Source: Gigantopelta aegis (lineage: Eukaryota > Mollusca > Gastropoda > Neomphalida > Peltospiridae). From it: DNA of 64,000 bases. Below the pieces are notes generated by a model, which did no database searches, had not been told where the DNA came from, and saw nothing but the letters and a program-made list of their open reading frames with translations. The stretch is taken from the NCBI RefSeq assembly GCF_016097555.1, contig NC_054706.1, positions 24,914,539-24,978,538 of the forward strand, read 5' to 3'. Of the stretch, positions 23,891-35,700 are shown piece by piece. The translations under genes were made by a program, and so were the position numbers. The number at the start of each line of letters is the position of its first letter. The first letter of the stretch is position 1.

Positions 23891-24427
23891 TCATATGGTG
23901 GGAGACATGGGGAACATACACTTTTTACGACAAACCACCCCCCCCCCTCCCCCCGAAAATCGGTATATTTTATTAGAGTCAACTTTAAAAGCTAATATTA
24001 TTAACATTTTCACAAGACAACCACGAGTTAGGCTATATAGTAGTACTCTACAGACTATATTCGTACCAAGTTACCAACAACGTGGTCTATAGACTATACC
24101 GTCTAGACGCATTGTTTTATGTTTTCTGTGTTGACAAGAAAACAATAAACAAAACGTCGAGTTCGCATTATTATTGTGACTAGAAACCACGCGCACGTTA
24201 CACGTGTGGTTTTGAATTCAGTTTACGAATCTTTTATCACACTGAATGCACGCAGTTAATGTGAGAAGATTTATTTAATTTTAATTGATACACTTGTTAA
24301 GCAGTTAATCATGGATATGTGCAGCGTGTTTGCTCCGGTCTCTGCAAGTGTGTCAAAAACGGTTACTAACAGACCGACATTATAATTCTTTAATAATGTT
24401 GAAAACTGGAAACGAAACTGTAATGGT

Positions 24428-25408
24428 CATATGTTTTACATCCAATAGCCGATGGTTACTTATCAACGTGACCCGGCGGAAGTTTCGTTAAACAAACAAG
24501 TCTGTGGGGGAAGAGGCAGAGGACGCTACTTCCTCTCATATGTTTTACATCCAATAGCCGATGGTTACTTATCAACGTGACCCGGCGGAAGTTTCGTTAA
24601 ACAAACAAGTCTGTGGGGGAAGAGGCAGAGGACGCTACTTCCTCTCATATGTTTTACATCCAATAGCCGATGGTTACTTATCAACGTGACCCGGCGGAAG
24701 TTTCGTTAAACAAACAAGTCTGTGGGGGAAGAAACAGAGGACGCTACTTCCTCTCATATGTTTTACATCCAATAGCCGATGGTTACTTATCAACGTGACC
24801 CGGCGGAAGTTTCGTTAAACAAACAAGTCTGTGGGGGAAGAGGCAGAGGACGCTACTTCCTCTCATATGTTTTACATCCAATAGCCGATGGTTACTTATC
24901 AACGTGACCCGGCGGAAGTTTCGTTAAACAAACAAGTCTGTGGGGGAAGAGGCAGAGGACGCTGCTTCCTCTCATATGTTTTACATCCAATAGCCGATGG
25001 TTACTTATCAACGTGACCCGGCGGAAGTTTCGTTAAACAAACAAGTCTGTGGGGGAAGAGGCAGAGGACGCTACTTCCTCTCATATGTTTTACATCCAAT
25101 AGCCGATGGTTACTTATCAACGTGACCCGGAAGTTTCGTTAAACAAACAAGTCTGTGGGGGAAGAGGCAGAGGACGCTACTTCCTCTCATATGTTTTACA
25201 TCCAATAGCCGATGGTTACTTATCAACGTGACCCGGCGGAAGTTTCGTTAAACAAACAAGTCTGTGGGGGAAGAGGCAGAGGACGCTACTTCCTCTCATA
25301 TGTTTTACATCCAATAGCCGATGGTTACTTATCAACGTGACCCGGCGGAAGTTTCGTTAAACAAACAAGTCTGTGGGGGAAGAGGCAGAGGACGCTACTT
25401 CCTCTCAA
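24428..25408. repeat. 109-bp minisatellite, 9 copies
   Basis: Unit CATATGTTTTACATCCAATA...CTACTTCCTCT repeated nine times with almost no differences. One unit lacks five bases in the CCCGGCGGAAG segment, and a few single changes are seen. Half of the unit matches a SINE tail (ATCCAATAGCCGATGG..GTTAAACAAACAA). The other half matches single-copy flank still present in the left arm (about 15035-15080). Confidence 0.9.
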
Positions 25409-25439
25409 TAGTTGAATTGAGGGCCTGCCCACACCTTAA

Positions 25440-25828
25440 TTATGGGACCGGCCTCGGTGGCGTCGTGGCAGGCCATCGGTCTACAGGCTGGTAGGTACTG
25501 GGTTACGGATCCCAGTTTTAATCCAGATATCGACTCCAAACCCTGAGTGAGTGCTCCGCAAGGCTCAATGGGTAGGTGTAAACCACTTGCACCGACCAGT
25601 GATCCATAACTGGTTCAACAAAGGCCATGGTTTGTGCTATCCTGCCTGTGGGAAGCGCAAATAAAAGATCCCTTGTTGCCTGTCGTAAAAGAGTAGCCTA
25701 TGTGGCGACAGCGGGTTTCCTCTAAAAAAAATCTGTGTGGTCCTTAACCATATGTCTGACGCCATATAACCGTAAATAAAATGTGTTGAGTGCGTCGTTA
25801 AATAAAACACTTCTTTCTTTCTTTCCTT
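25440..25828 (+). mobile_element. SINE, head II / tail a
   Basis: Flanked by CTTAATTATG on both sides; the right arm is otherwise collinear with 14990-15050. Head ACCGGCCTCGGTGGCGTCGT, tail ending (CTTT)n. Confidence 0.8.
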
Positions 25829-27870
25829 AATTATGCTATGGCTTTTGTAATTTTTGTTAATTATTATTATTATTAAGTATTCCGAGATCTGTTTTTGTAA
25901 AGTACATGCACCTATATATCTATCTATACGCCCATATTATTGAATCATTTCCCTCTGTTGTACAGAACGCCCGCCCATTCAATATATATTGATGGAAATA
26001 AATAAGGGAACACATAGAAATGCAGACCAAATTTAATTGAGTACTTCCACGTATTTCATACAAAGTTGTAACGTGGGACTGAATGTCAATATAGGTCAAA
26101 TTAACTGCCAGTACCAAAGCCAACTTCTCGCACTATGAACTGAGAGTTTTAGTTGTAGTCACCATTTGCTGTTACCGTATGATCTGTTATATGTGCCCAT
26201 CAGTATATGATCTGACCCGCAGCACGATACTCTATTGTTTATCTGACGTTAAATTTTGATAACTGCTGCTTTTGCAACCCTTTATATTATAGCAGCAGTA
26301 TCACCGCCTGGAGTGACATGGGTCATCAAATTAGAAGAAACCTTTTAAAGGGACACACCCTAGTTACGTTTATTTGTTAACCATTACGGCGTTGTTTTTC
26401 GCTATTAAACCCCATTTTTCACAAATAAAATTGCACTTTACTTAAATTTTATTATTTAGAATACACATTTCCATTCACCTGAAGTGCTTTTTGGTAATCC
26501 TGATGTTTGTAAAACCACGAAATGCATTTTTTGCATTTTTTCACAAAACGTGTTGTCGAGAAAAAACCGTTAAGCTAGCGAGGTCCAATCTATTTTTAGA
26601 GGGGATATTTCCATTTCAATGTCACAGACGTTGGTATATCACGTGACCGTTATCATTTTGGTTCGGTTTGTTTTCTCGTGCATGGTTCGCGCAATAAACA
26701 TCCGATTTGTTGTTGTTCATTTGTGAGATTTTTCTTCACATTTCGTGAACATTTTCAGTAACAATAAAGTTCAGACAAGTAAGTGTCTCAATACAAAACG
26801 TTACAAACCCTTAAACAAATAATTTTGCTAAGTCTTACGATATCTGGAGAGGCGCTGATTTTCCGTTTCAGATTTTTCCCTTTTCCGTTTCATAATGTTA
26901 CAAATTCCGGTTTTTTCCGTTTCAGTATTAAACAAATTCTGTTTTTGTTTCACACACACACACACCGCGCAATTAATTGCTGTTGTAAAGTAAATATGCA
27001 TTGAGGTAAAACATGTCAGTAGTTTGTATTTATTTTTGGTTTAAATTTAAACACGAATACGCCACGACACAGACTTCGGACATTTTCGGTTTTCTTTACG
27101 ATATGATCGGGAAAATAATTACAAACGATCACACTATAAACCACTTCCCTTGTATAATTTATTTTGAACAAAGCCTGGCATACAATATGCAATTACTGCA
27201 TTCCTTTGTGAGATCGGAAATATGGCAATGCCGCAAATATTAAAAATTAATAAGCAAACATAACATATCTTTCACTTGAGTAAATATCGGACAATTTTAG
27301 CTCACAATGTTCGGTTTTTCCCGTTAAATCGCCGGGAATAAGCGAAGAAAACACGACTGGTAAAACGTCTAGATACTCTACATTTGGCGTAACATACAAA
27401 GGTACTATTATCCTGTTCAATTATTTAGACCCAAAGTTTTTTGCAAATGTTACGTTTATTTCCTATTCGATATTTGTTTTCTTTGCATTTACATGAAAAC
27501 AAACCCAAACCCCGACAGGTTTTATATACAAATCATCATATAAAATGCACGAAGTTGACTTAATTCCACTTTTTAAAAATCTCTGTGTGTTCGGAATGCA
27601 CGTTATTTCTCCTATAAATAACTAAGGTCATTTGCATATCAAAAGCATCATTCTATAGTGCGTTTCAAACTAATGTTCGGTTCTATCGTCCTATCCGCAC
27701 AAATCGTAGTATGACCTATATTTAAGAAAATATCTGTAAACATGAAGCAGGCGCGGATTCAGGTGGGGAGTTCAAGTGACAAAACCTCAGTTTGAAAAAA
27801 AAAATATGTATCAAATATTATAATTATATTGTGGAATACACAAGCGCGCGCGCTGAAGGGAGAGACATAC

Positions 27871-27875
<5 letters not shown>

Positions 27876-27927
<52 letters not shown>
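27876..27927 (+). repeat. (GA)n microsatellite
   Basis: About 26 GA units inside the Sailor-like element. Confidence 0.95.
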
Positions 27928-27928
<1 letters not shown>

Positions 27929-28077
27929 GTCATTTATGTAACGACGCACTCAACATATTTTAATCTATGGTTATATGGTTATAGGGAGAGAGAGAGAAGA
28001 ATATGGTATGCATGCGATTGGTGGAGGTGTGACCCTCTGCACAACCCCAACCCCACTTAAGGCTTCTTTTGTATATG

Positions 28078-28385
28078 GAGCGGGACATAGCTCAGAGGTA
28101 AAGCGTTCGCTCATGGTAGGTCGACTGATCGATCCCACTGGGTTGTGTCTAGTTCCAGCCTGTGCACCACAACTGATGTATAAAGGCTGTGGTATGTACT
28201 ATCCTGTCTATGGGATGGTGCATATAAAACGTCCCTTATTGCTTATCAAAACTGCTTATTGGAAACAGTGGCCCGTGTGGCGGTAGCGAGTTTCTTTCTC
28301 ACTGTCATAATGCTCCTTAACCGTTTTGTCTGACGCCACATAAACGTATATCAAATACGTTGAGTGTGTCGTTAAATAAACATTT
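28078..28385 (+). mobile_element. SINE, head I, diverged
   Basis: GCGGGACATAGCTCAGAGGTAAA head, GGTATGTACTATCCTGTC core and GTGTCGTTAAATAAAC tail, inserted inside the Sailor-like element. Confidence 0.75.
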
Positions 28386-28543
28386 CTCTCGTATGTATGT
28401 GTAGTCTATATGCATTTCTAGTCGATTAGTTTATAGGTTGTTAGGTTGTTTGATAGTGAATGATATGGAAATAAATTGTTTTTGGTGTTAAAGAGTTCAT
28501 GCATACATTAAAGTAATACTCCTGATGGGTATGGAGAAATAAC

Positions 28544-29906
28544 TTAATCAGTCGACAAACTCATTTCTTCATCACTATCTTCGTTAAGGGGGACTATCAC
28601 AGGGGGTATTTTATTTCTTATAAAACTATTTTGTTTTCTAAAATCTTCTTCGATCTTTATTACATGTTTAACTGCGTCAGAGAAGTGTGTAGGTGTGACA
28701 GAGTTCAATGCATGTGCAAGTTCTCTCCGCACCGTGGTCATTTTACCATCATTATGACGAGCTATGTGCCCTTTGACTTGACTCCAGATCAGTTCTATCG
28801 GATTGAGTTCAGAATGTCTTGGCGGCAGTCTTAGATACAAGTGCCCATGGCGTTCAGCAATATCATCAGTAACAAATTGCTGTGCACATTTGTTACTTTT
28901 CACAATTTCATAAAGAACTGGCTTTGTCATGTTACTCTCAAAAGGTATATTTTTGTTTCGTAGCCACGACTGAATTTCTTCCTTTTTAGCGTTTAGTGCA
29001 GGACATCGTGTAATCTCAGTTAATTTGTTGTGGTAGCTTGCGTTATCCATGACGATAACAGAAGGTTCTGGTAGAGAAGGCATAAGTTGTTCTTCAAACC
29101 ATTTGATGAAATTGTCATGATTCATCTCACCATGATAGTCTCCGTCTGTGTTTTTTAGCCTCAAAGATCAATTCACAGCCATCTATCAATCCATATTTAT
29201 CACAGCCAGCATGACAAATAACAAGTCTTTTTCCCTTCCCAGTCACCGAACAGAGTTTAGGAACTCTATCAGCAGCGTCTGATTTCGGCAGGTGATTGGC
29301 GGTACTTGTGCCCGGGTGGATATCTGTCCATTGGTGGGATGTTGTGTGGTTGACATTCACCCAGGTCTCATCTTGATACACTATTAAATACCCCTGTTCT
29401 AGTAAACTGGATATTTCATGGAGATAAGACAGTCTCCTGTCTGATATATTGGCGTCCTCAAAAATCACTTTTCCGGTTGTAGACATATGTTGGTATTTAA
29501 AATCGAGGTCATGGAGTGTTCTTCGTAAAGTTGATATGGATATGTTGATTCCACATTCCTCCCTTAAAGCCACGTTAATCTTATGTAATGTAGGTAATTC
29601 GCCCTCTCTATAAAATCTGTATACTCGTCGTCTAATAACATCTTTATCAAATAAATCGATGAGTTTTCGGTCGCGTTTTTTAACAGTGATTTCTGTGCTC
29701 GGATTCGTAGAGCTTAGATTTTTCACAGTTCGTTTTACTGTTGAAACCGAAACTTTAAGTGCAGCGGCAACTCGATCGACAATTCGATAAGAAGCATACC
29801 TAGGTCTACCGCGCTGATATTCATCTTCACAATAATCGAAAACGTTCTTAATACACGATTTTACATCAACTGAAGTGTTTTTCGATTTACCCATATTTTT
29901 CCTCAA
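28544..29906 (-). CDS. DDE transposase of the Sailor-like element, one frameshift
   Basis: About 460 residues in two overlapping frames, 29906-29127 and 29164-28544. The likely start is the ATG in ATGGGTAAATCG, ten bases inside the upper end. An N-terminal helix-turn-helix (RPRYASYRIVDRVAAALK, SVSTVKRTVKN) is followed by a second domain with TLHKINVALREECG. The catalytic triad is D in VYQDETWVN, D in VIVMDNASYHN, and E in ELNPIELIWSQVK. By my count 83 residues lie between the second D and the E, against 34 in Tc1. A six-A run near 29150 holds one extra A that breaks the frame; all three catalytic residues remain. The copy looks young. Domesticated use seems unlikely because the TIRs are intact. 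Confidence 0.85.
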
Positions 29907-32091
29907 ATAACAATAACAAGAATGTCGACTAATACATTTTCAATGAAATTATATACCCTACCTAACTTGTATTTTACGTGGTTTACACATTGCTACAATA
30001 GCACGTGCAGTCATAGATCGAAATAATGATGTTATTGACCAAGCAATGCTATCGTATTTTGGACATTCAGGGCTGTGTCTGCGGGATGAAAAAGTGGTTG
30101 AACCCATACGAGTCCGAACAATAGCCTTTTGGTTTTTCGCATTACAAATGTAACACCCCACCCCCAAACCCCAGCCCCTAGCACCACCATAAATACTATA
30201 TATATATATACGTATGAGTTCCCAATTTAGAGGCAAATTAAATAACATTTTTATTATTATTTGATGTTGGTGGCCTTTGACATTTTATCCCCCCCCCCCC
30301 CCGGTCTTCTGGGTCCGGCCCTGCATTAAATTTATTTATAAATTTGGAAAGCACATTCCTGCGGTGTGTGAGGTGATTTGTGTTTATTACTGTGCTACAC
30401 CTCAGTTGTGTTAGGTTAGGTATGGTATGCTGATATATAATTGATATAATAAAATAAAAATACATAATACATTAGCTAAATTTATTAAATATAATGCACC
30501 TACAAGAAAGGGTTACATGATCTGTTTGTTTACATCTATGTTTAACGGAAAGATTAGACAATGCTGTTACACACTGCAAAACAATAATAACCTTGATTTA
30601 GTGAAACAAGCTATAATGGCCTTCACGTAGCCTCAGATCCCAATCTTTTGATATGGAAATGACCTTAGTTATTTATAGGAGAAATAACGTGCATTCCGAA
30701 CACACAGAGATTTTTAAAAAGTGGAATTACGTCAACTTCGTGCATTTTATATGATGATTTGTATATAAAACCTGTCGGCGTTTGGGTTTGTTTTCATGTA
30801 AATGCAAAGAAAACAAATATCGAATAGGAAATAAACGTATCATTTGCAAAAAACTTTGGGTCTAAATAATTGAACAGGATAATAGTGTCGTAGCGTAGCA
30901 CAGGCAGATGTCGGTGTCCATAGTTTCTAGTTCGAAAAATAATTTTTAATTAATCAAATGCGCTATTTAAAGTTAAATAATGTTTTGGAAAAAAATCGGG
31001 AATTCCGTTTCAGATAGGTATTTCCGCGATGCCGTCCGCGATTCCGGAAAATCAGTGCCTCTAGGGATAAGACCAGGACAGAACAGTTGGAACATGTCCA
31101 GGAGACGTGAAACGAACGCACCCCAAACTCTGTGAAATTTGTCGTGACGTAGGCATTGTTGTGCTTCAAGCGACATCTACCGGTGACATCAGAATACTAA
31201 CTTTCAAAATTATTTCAAGCAACTGGGACATGGGGATTCCCATGGTATTTATCGATATAAAACCTGCTTTTTCACTCCATTTGATAAAAACGTGATCTAA
31301 GTGTGTTACAGGTTTGTAGATTAACCAAATTATAATTTATTTTCGCTGGATGGAACTAGGGTGTGCGGCTTTAATATAGTGTTCTTGTTTCCCCGTTGCC
31401 CATTGCAGTTCTTGCTAGTAGTTCTGTTAATCATTTTCCCTTCCGAGGTCTACACGCTGCTGTCACAGCTGCCAACGATGCTGTAGAAGACTTCCTAATA
31501 GTGGTGTAAAATGTTATCCACAGCAGAAATGATGGCATCATTAATTGCATAATGCTTACCAAACACGGGGTTTGTTTTACAAGTTTGGGAAAAGGCAGAA
31601 ATTTCGTGGTGCCAAATCTCATGAATCCGGAGGATGGTTAATGAGTTCAAAACCATAGTCATGCATTGCAGCCATGTCTACAACATACTTGTGCATAGGG
31701 GTCTTGGAACCAACCGGAGGGGATTATAGGTTTCATCTCCGTCCTTATGTCTGTATGTCCTTCTTATCTGTCCGTCCATTTGTCCCACGTAGAGTTTTCC
31801 TGATGTTTTTTTTCACAATATATCGAGCTATTGAGATGACATTTTGTATATAGCTTTATCATATACTATTACAGATCAAGTTTAACTTTCATGACGATTT
31901 ACCCATTTTGACAGAGTTATGGCCCTTGTTTTTACGGATTTCTTCCCAAATGTCTTAATATATTGAGGTGGAATTATGTGTATAGCTGTATCCTGTACTA
32001 TTACAGACCAAGTTTGACTTTCATGACGATATTCCCATTTTTGACAGTTATTGCCCTTGACCTTAGAATATATTAAAATTTAGCAGTACTC

Positions 32092-32290
32092 TCAGAATGC
32101 TTGTTCCTCAACTCCCTCATGAGAAATGCCTACTGTGTTATCTATGCGATGTGTGGTGAGTCGGGAACCATCCTTGTATTTTATTAGCATTTCCCTGGAA
32201 GTGGCAGTTGAAGATCGTCCTGCTCTTGCATCATCTTCGAGGCTCTCTTCTCCTCTTGAACTCCATTGCGCACTTCTTAACAGTGACAAA
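32092..32290 (-). pseudogene. mariner transposase fragment, right-arm copy
   Basis: The minus strand gives ESLEDDARAGRSSTAT and NTVGISHEGVEEQAF, the linker and second helix-turn-helix of mariner transposases. It is the inverted partner of 13561-13930, so the insertion is older than the palindrome. The two arms keep different parts readable. Confidence 0.75.
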
Positions 32291-32497
32291 AGAAGGGTCT
32301 TTCAAACCTTTGTCCCCGTAAATTGGTCACGGAACTGTATTATGTTTCTCTACTATTGTGAACTATCTGAATGATTGTTTTAAGGGATTTTAAACATATA
32401 AAGTGATAGTTTCTTAGTTTTATTTTCAACAATTTTGGAATCTTAGATTCACACAAAAAAACTAAACACTTCTATTGTGGGTTGCTTTCGTTTATGT

Positions 32498-32503
32498 TTT
32501 ATT
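32498..32503 (-). promoter_or_regulatory. Poly(A) signal of gene B
   Basis: AATAAA (minus strand) about 70 bases after the stop codon, inside a UTR block (CAAATAAAACATAAA) shared with gene A. In gene C the block reads CATATAAAAC, so the signal is altered there. Confidence 0.6.
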
Positions 32504-32570
32504 TGAATGTCATATAGAACCGTTCAACATGTCTTGTTTTGCCGTGTCATGACATGTGGCTTGTAATTCT

Positions 32571-32710
32571 TCATGGCAACCAAGAGCATGCACTGTAACC
32601 TACAGTGTTGCCTTTTATCGTGCATGTGCAGCTGTAGGCTTTCGAGTTGATGACATGCGTCACCTTGTCCCCATTATGGTAGCCACATTTGCCATCCTTG
32701 TCTTGACATT
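32571..32710 (-). CDS. Gene B exon 4: 5-Cys module and stop
   Basis: Acceptor CCTTTGCAG before 32710. 46 codons and [23 protein letters not shown] onward, ending YSACSWLP. The same exon is at 50202-50341 in gene C. Confidence 0.82.
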
Positions 32711-35700
32711 CTGCAAAGGAAAGATTTGTTTCGTTTAACATTTGACGTTCAAACATTTGGTTATTTGGTTTTAGAGACAAACCCCGCAACGTTGTTACAT
32801 TAAGGGTTCTTTTATATGCACTTTTCAGTAAACAGGACAGCATATACCACGACCTTTGTTATACCAATGGTGGTGCACTGGCTGGAAAATAGCCTAATGG
32901 GCCCCACCGAGCGCTTTGCCGCTGAGTTACACCACCCACCCCTCCTGACATTTTGTCGAGAGAAAGAAAGAGACGGGAAACCCGCGGCTAACACTTATAT
33001 AGAGTTTTGATCTACCCGTGTCTTTATAATGTCAAGGCGAAAAGATCTTGCTATTGGGTCCTAATATACACACCATAATTTGAGCCTGCAATTGGGAAGA
33101 AGCCAATATATCCTTTGGCGTTTTGTCCACACTCGCTAACTCGACACATGCTTGTCTTCTTGGTGCCAAATGGAACACACGTCCCATCGTCAGCCTTACA
33201 CTCTAAATAGATAATGCAAATAATCATTGGCAATTGTTTACGTTCGCACCCCACACCAACACCCCCCACCCAAACACTTACACTCTAAATAGATAATGCA
33301 AATAATCATTGGCAATTGTTTAAGTTCGCACCCCACACCACCACCACCACCACCCACCCAAACACTTACACTCTAAATAGATAATGCAAATAATCATTGG
33401 CAATTGTTTAAGTTCGCACCCCACACCACCACCACCACCCACCCAAACACTTACACTCTAAATAGATAATGCAAATAATCATTGGCAATTGTTTAAGTTC
33501 GCACCCCACACCACCACCACCACCCACCCAAACATTTACACTCTAAATAGATAATGCAAATAATCATTGGCAATTGTTTAAGTTCGCACCCCACACCAAC
33601 ACCACCACCCACCCAAACACTTACACTCTAAATAGATAATGCAAATAATCATTGGCAATTGTTTAAGTTCGCTCCCCACACCACCACCACCACCCACCCA
33701 AACACTTACACTCTAAATAGATAATGCAAATAATCATTGGCAATTGTTTAAGTTCGCACCCCACACCACCACCACCACCACCCACCCAAACACTTACACT
33801 CTAAATAGATAATGCAAATAATCATTGGCAATTGTTTAAGTTCGCACCCCACACCACCACCCCCCACCCAAACACTTACACTCTAAATAGATAATGCAAA
33901 TAATCATTGGCAATTGTTTAAGTTCGCTCCCCACACCACCACCACCACCCTCCCAAACACTTACACTCTAAATAGATAATGCAAATAATCATTGGCAATT
34001 GTTTAAGTTCGCACCCCACACCAACACCACCACACACCCAAATACTTACACTCTAAATAGATAATGCAAATAATCATTGGCAATTGTTTAAGTTCGCACC
34101 CCACACCAACACCACCACCCACCCAAACACTTACACTCTAAATAGATAATGCAAATAATCATTGGCAATTGTTTAAGTTCGCACCCCACACCACCACCAC
34201 CACCACCACCACCCACCCAAACACTTACACTCTAAATATATAATGCAAATAATCATTGGCAATTGTTTGAGTTCGCACCCCACACCACCACCACCACCCA
34301 CCCAAACACTTACACTCTAAATAGATAATGCAAATAATCATTGGCAATTGTTTAAGTTCGCACCCCACACCAACACCACCACCCACCCAAACACTTACAC
34401 TCTAAATAGATAATGCAAATAATCATTGGCAATTGTTTGAGTTCGCTCCCCACACCACCACCACCACCCTCCCAAACACTTACACTCTAAACAGATAATG
34501 CAAATAATCATTGGCAATTGTTTGAGTTCGCACCCCACACCACCACCACCACCCACCCAAACACTTACACTCTAAATAGATAATGCAAATAATCATTGGC
34601 AATTGTTTACGTTCGCACCCCACACCAACACCCCCCACCTCCGCCAAAAACAAACGTTTGTTGTTGGGGGGTTTTGGGTGTGTTGCTGTGTTTTGTTTTT
34701 GTCTGAAATTGTTTTTGTAAGGCTTTTTGTTAGTGTTTGTTTGATTTTGTATATGTATGTATGTATGTATATGTGTACATACATACATAAATATATAACA
34801 ACTAATATGTTGTTGTTGGGGTTTTGGGGGGGGGGGGGGGGGGTGTTTTGATTTGGTTTTGGGTTTTTGTTGTTTTGTTGTTGTTGTTTTGTTTTGTTTT
34901 GTTTTGTTTTGTTTTGTTGTTTGTTTGTTGGGGTTTATTGGGGTGGGGGCATTTAATACACTATAGAACAAAAGCGAATGTTATTCAACAACACACGTTT
35001 CTGATCAAGTGAGACCTGTATGAAATCGGATTTGGACCACACAACCAGAAGTCTCAAAATTCTTCAGTTAGCTGATCAAGTGTGGACTGAATGAATGAAT
35101 GAATGTTTAACGACACCCCAGCACGAAAAATACATCGGCTATTGGGTGTCTAACTATGGTAATGCAAACAAATAAGGTGATGATCAACATCAATATAAAA
35201 ATTCAAGATTTAAATAAAAACAGTGTAAAGAACTGTGCAAAAATACAAATATCACAGATAGATAGTGACTTTTACTAAAAATTTCAATTTGTGCTGTATT
35301 GGCCATTCTCAAAGAGAATGTTACACCCCTGCACCACGGTGAGGTTACAGCACGCGCAGGGGTATCAAGTGTGGATGCAAAATGTTAAAATAATGTTTTG
35401 TTTGGCGTCACCACTGGAGCATAATGATTAACTAATCATCGGTTATTGGGAGGGGGGGGGGGGGGGCGGGTGCAAACACTTGGTAATTCTGACACTCTAC
35501 CTTCAAAAGGAAACCCACTAACTTTTTTCTTTAGCATCAAGGGATCTTTTATACGCCTTATCTCATAGACAAGACAACACATACCATGGCCTTTGATATA
35601 CCACTCGTGGTTAGAACGGGACAGGCAGACTTACATTTGTAAAAGGAAATATATTTGTAGAAGCACAGGACTCAAGTGCACACTGTTGAATCAGCACATT

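Larger units (their letters stand above)
27405..30885 (-). mobile_element. Tc1/mariner-superfamily transposon, Sailor-like, with about 240-bp TIRs
   Basis: Near-identical inverted repeats at 27405-27650 and 30640-30885 start CTATTATCCTGTTCAATT. TA precedes the left end; TG follows the right one where TA is expected. The transposase lies between them on the minus strand. Later insertions inside it are a (GA)n tract with a SINE (27.8-28.4 kb) and a C-rich repeat near 30,120-30,320. The long TIRs and the DD83E spacing resemble the published Sailor (DD82E) group; that assignment is inference. Confidence 0.8.
26345..31374. mobile_element. TTAA fold-back element related to MITE family 1, with a nested transposon
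   Basis: The left end is TTAAAGGGACACACCCTAG and the right end is CTAGGGTGTGCGGCTTTAA. The first 250 and last 90 bases resemble MITE family 1. The left arm of the big palindrome carries the uninterrupted site (near 14430, ATTAAAAGG on the + strand). This shows insertion at TTAA with its duplication, after the inverted duplication. Without the nested 3.5 kb element it is about 1.55 kb, with partly inverted interior (GGCGCTGATTTTCCG at 26854, mirrored near 31050). Confidence 0.75.

Noticed and set aside
24428-25408. CRISPR-like array
   Set aside because: The 109-bp units are contiguous with no unique spacers, and the sequence is from an animal genome.
34480-34971. 163-codon minus-strand frame
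   Set aside because: It is made of low-complexity DNA plus two minisatellite units. Only the ECK start of exon 3 within the units has meaning.
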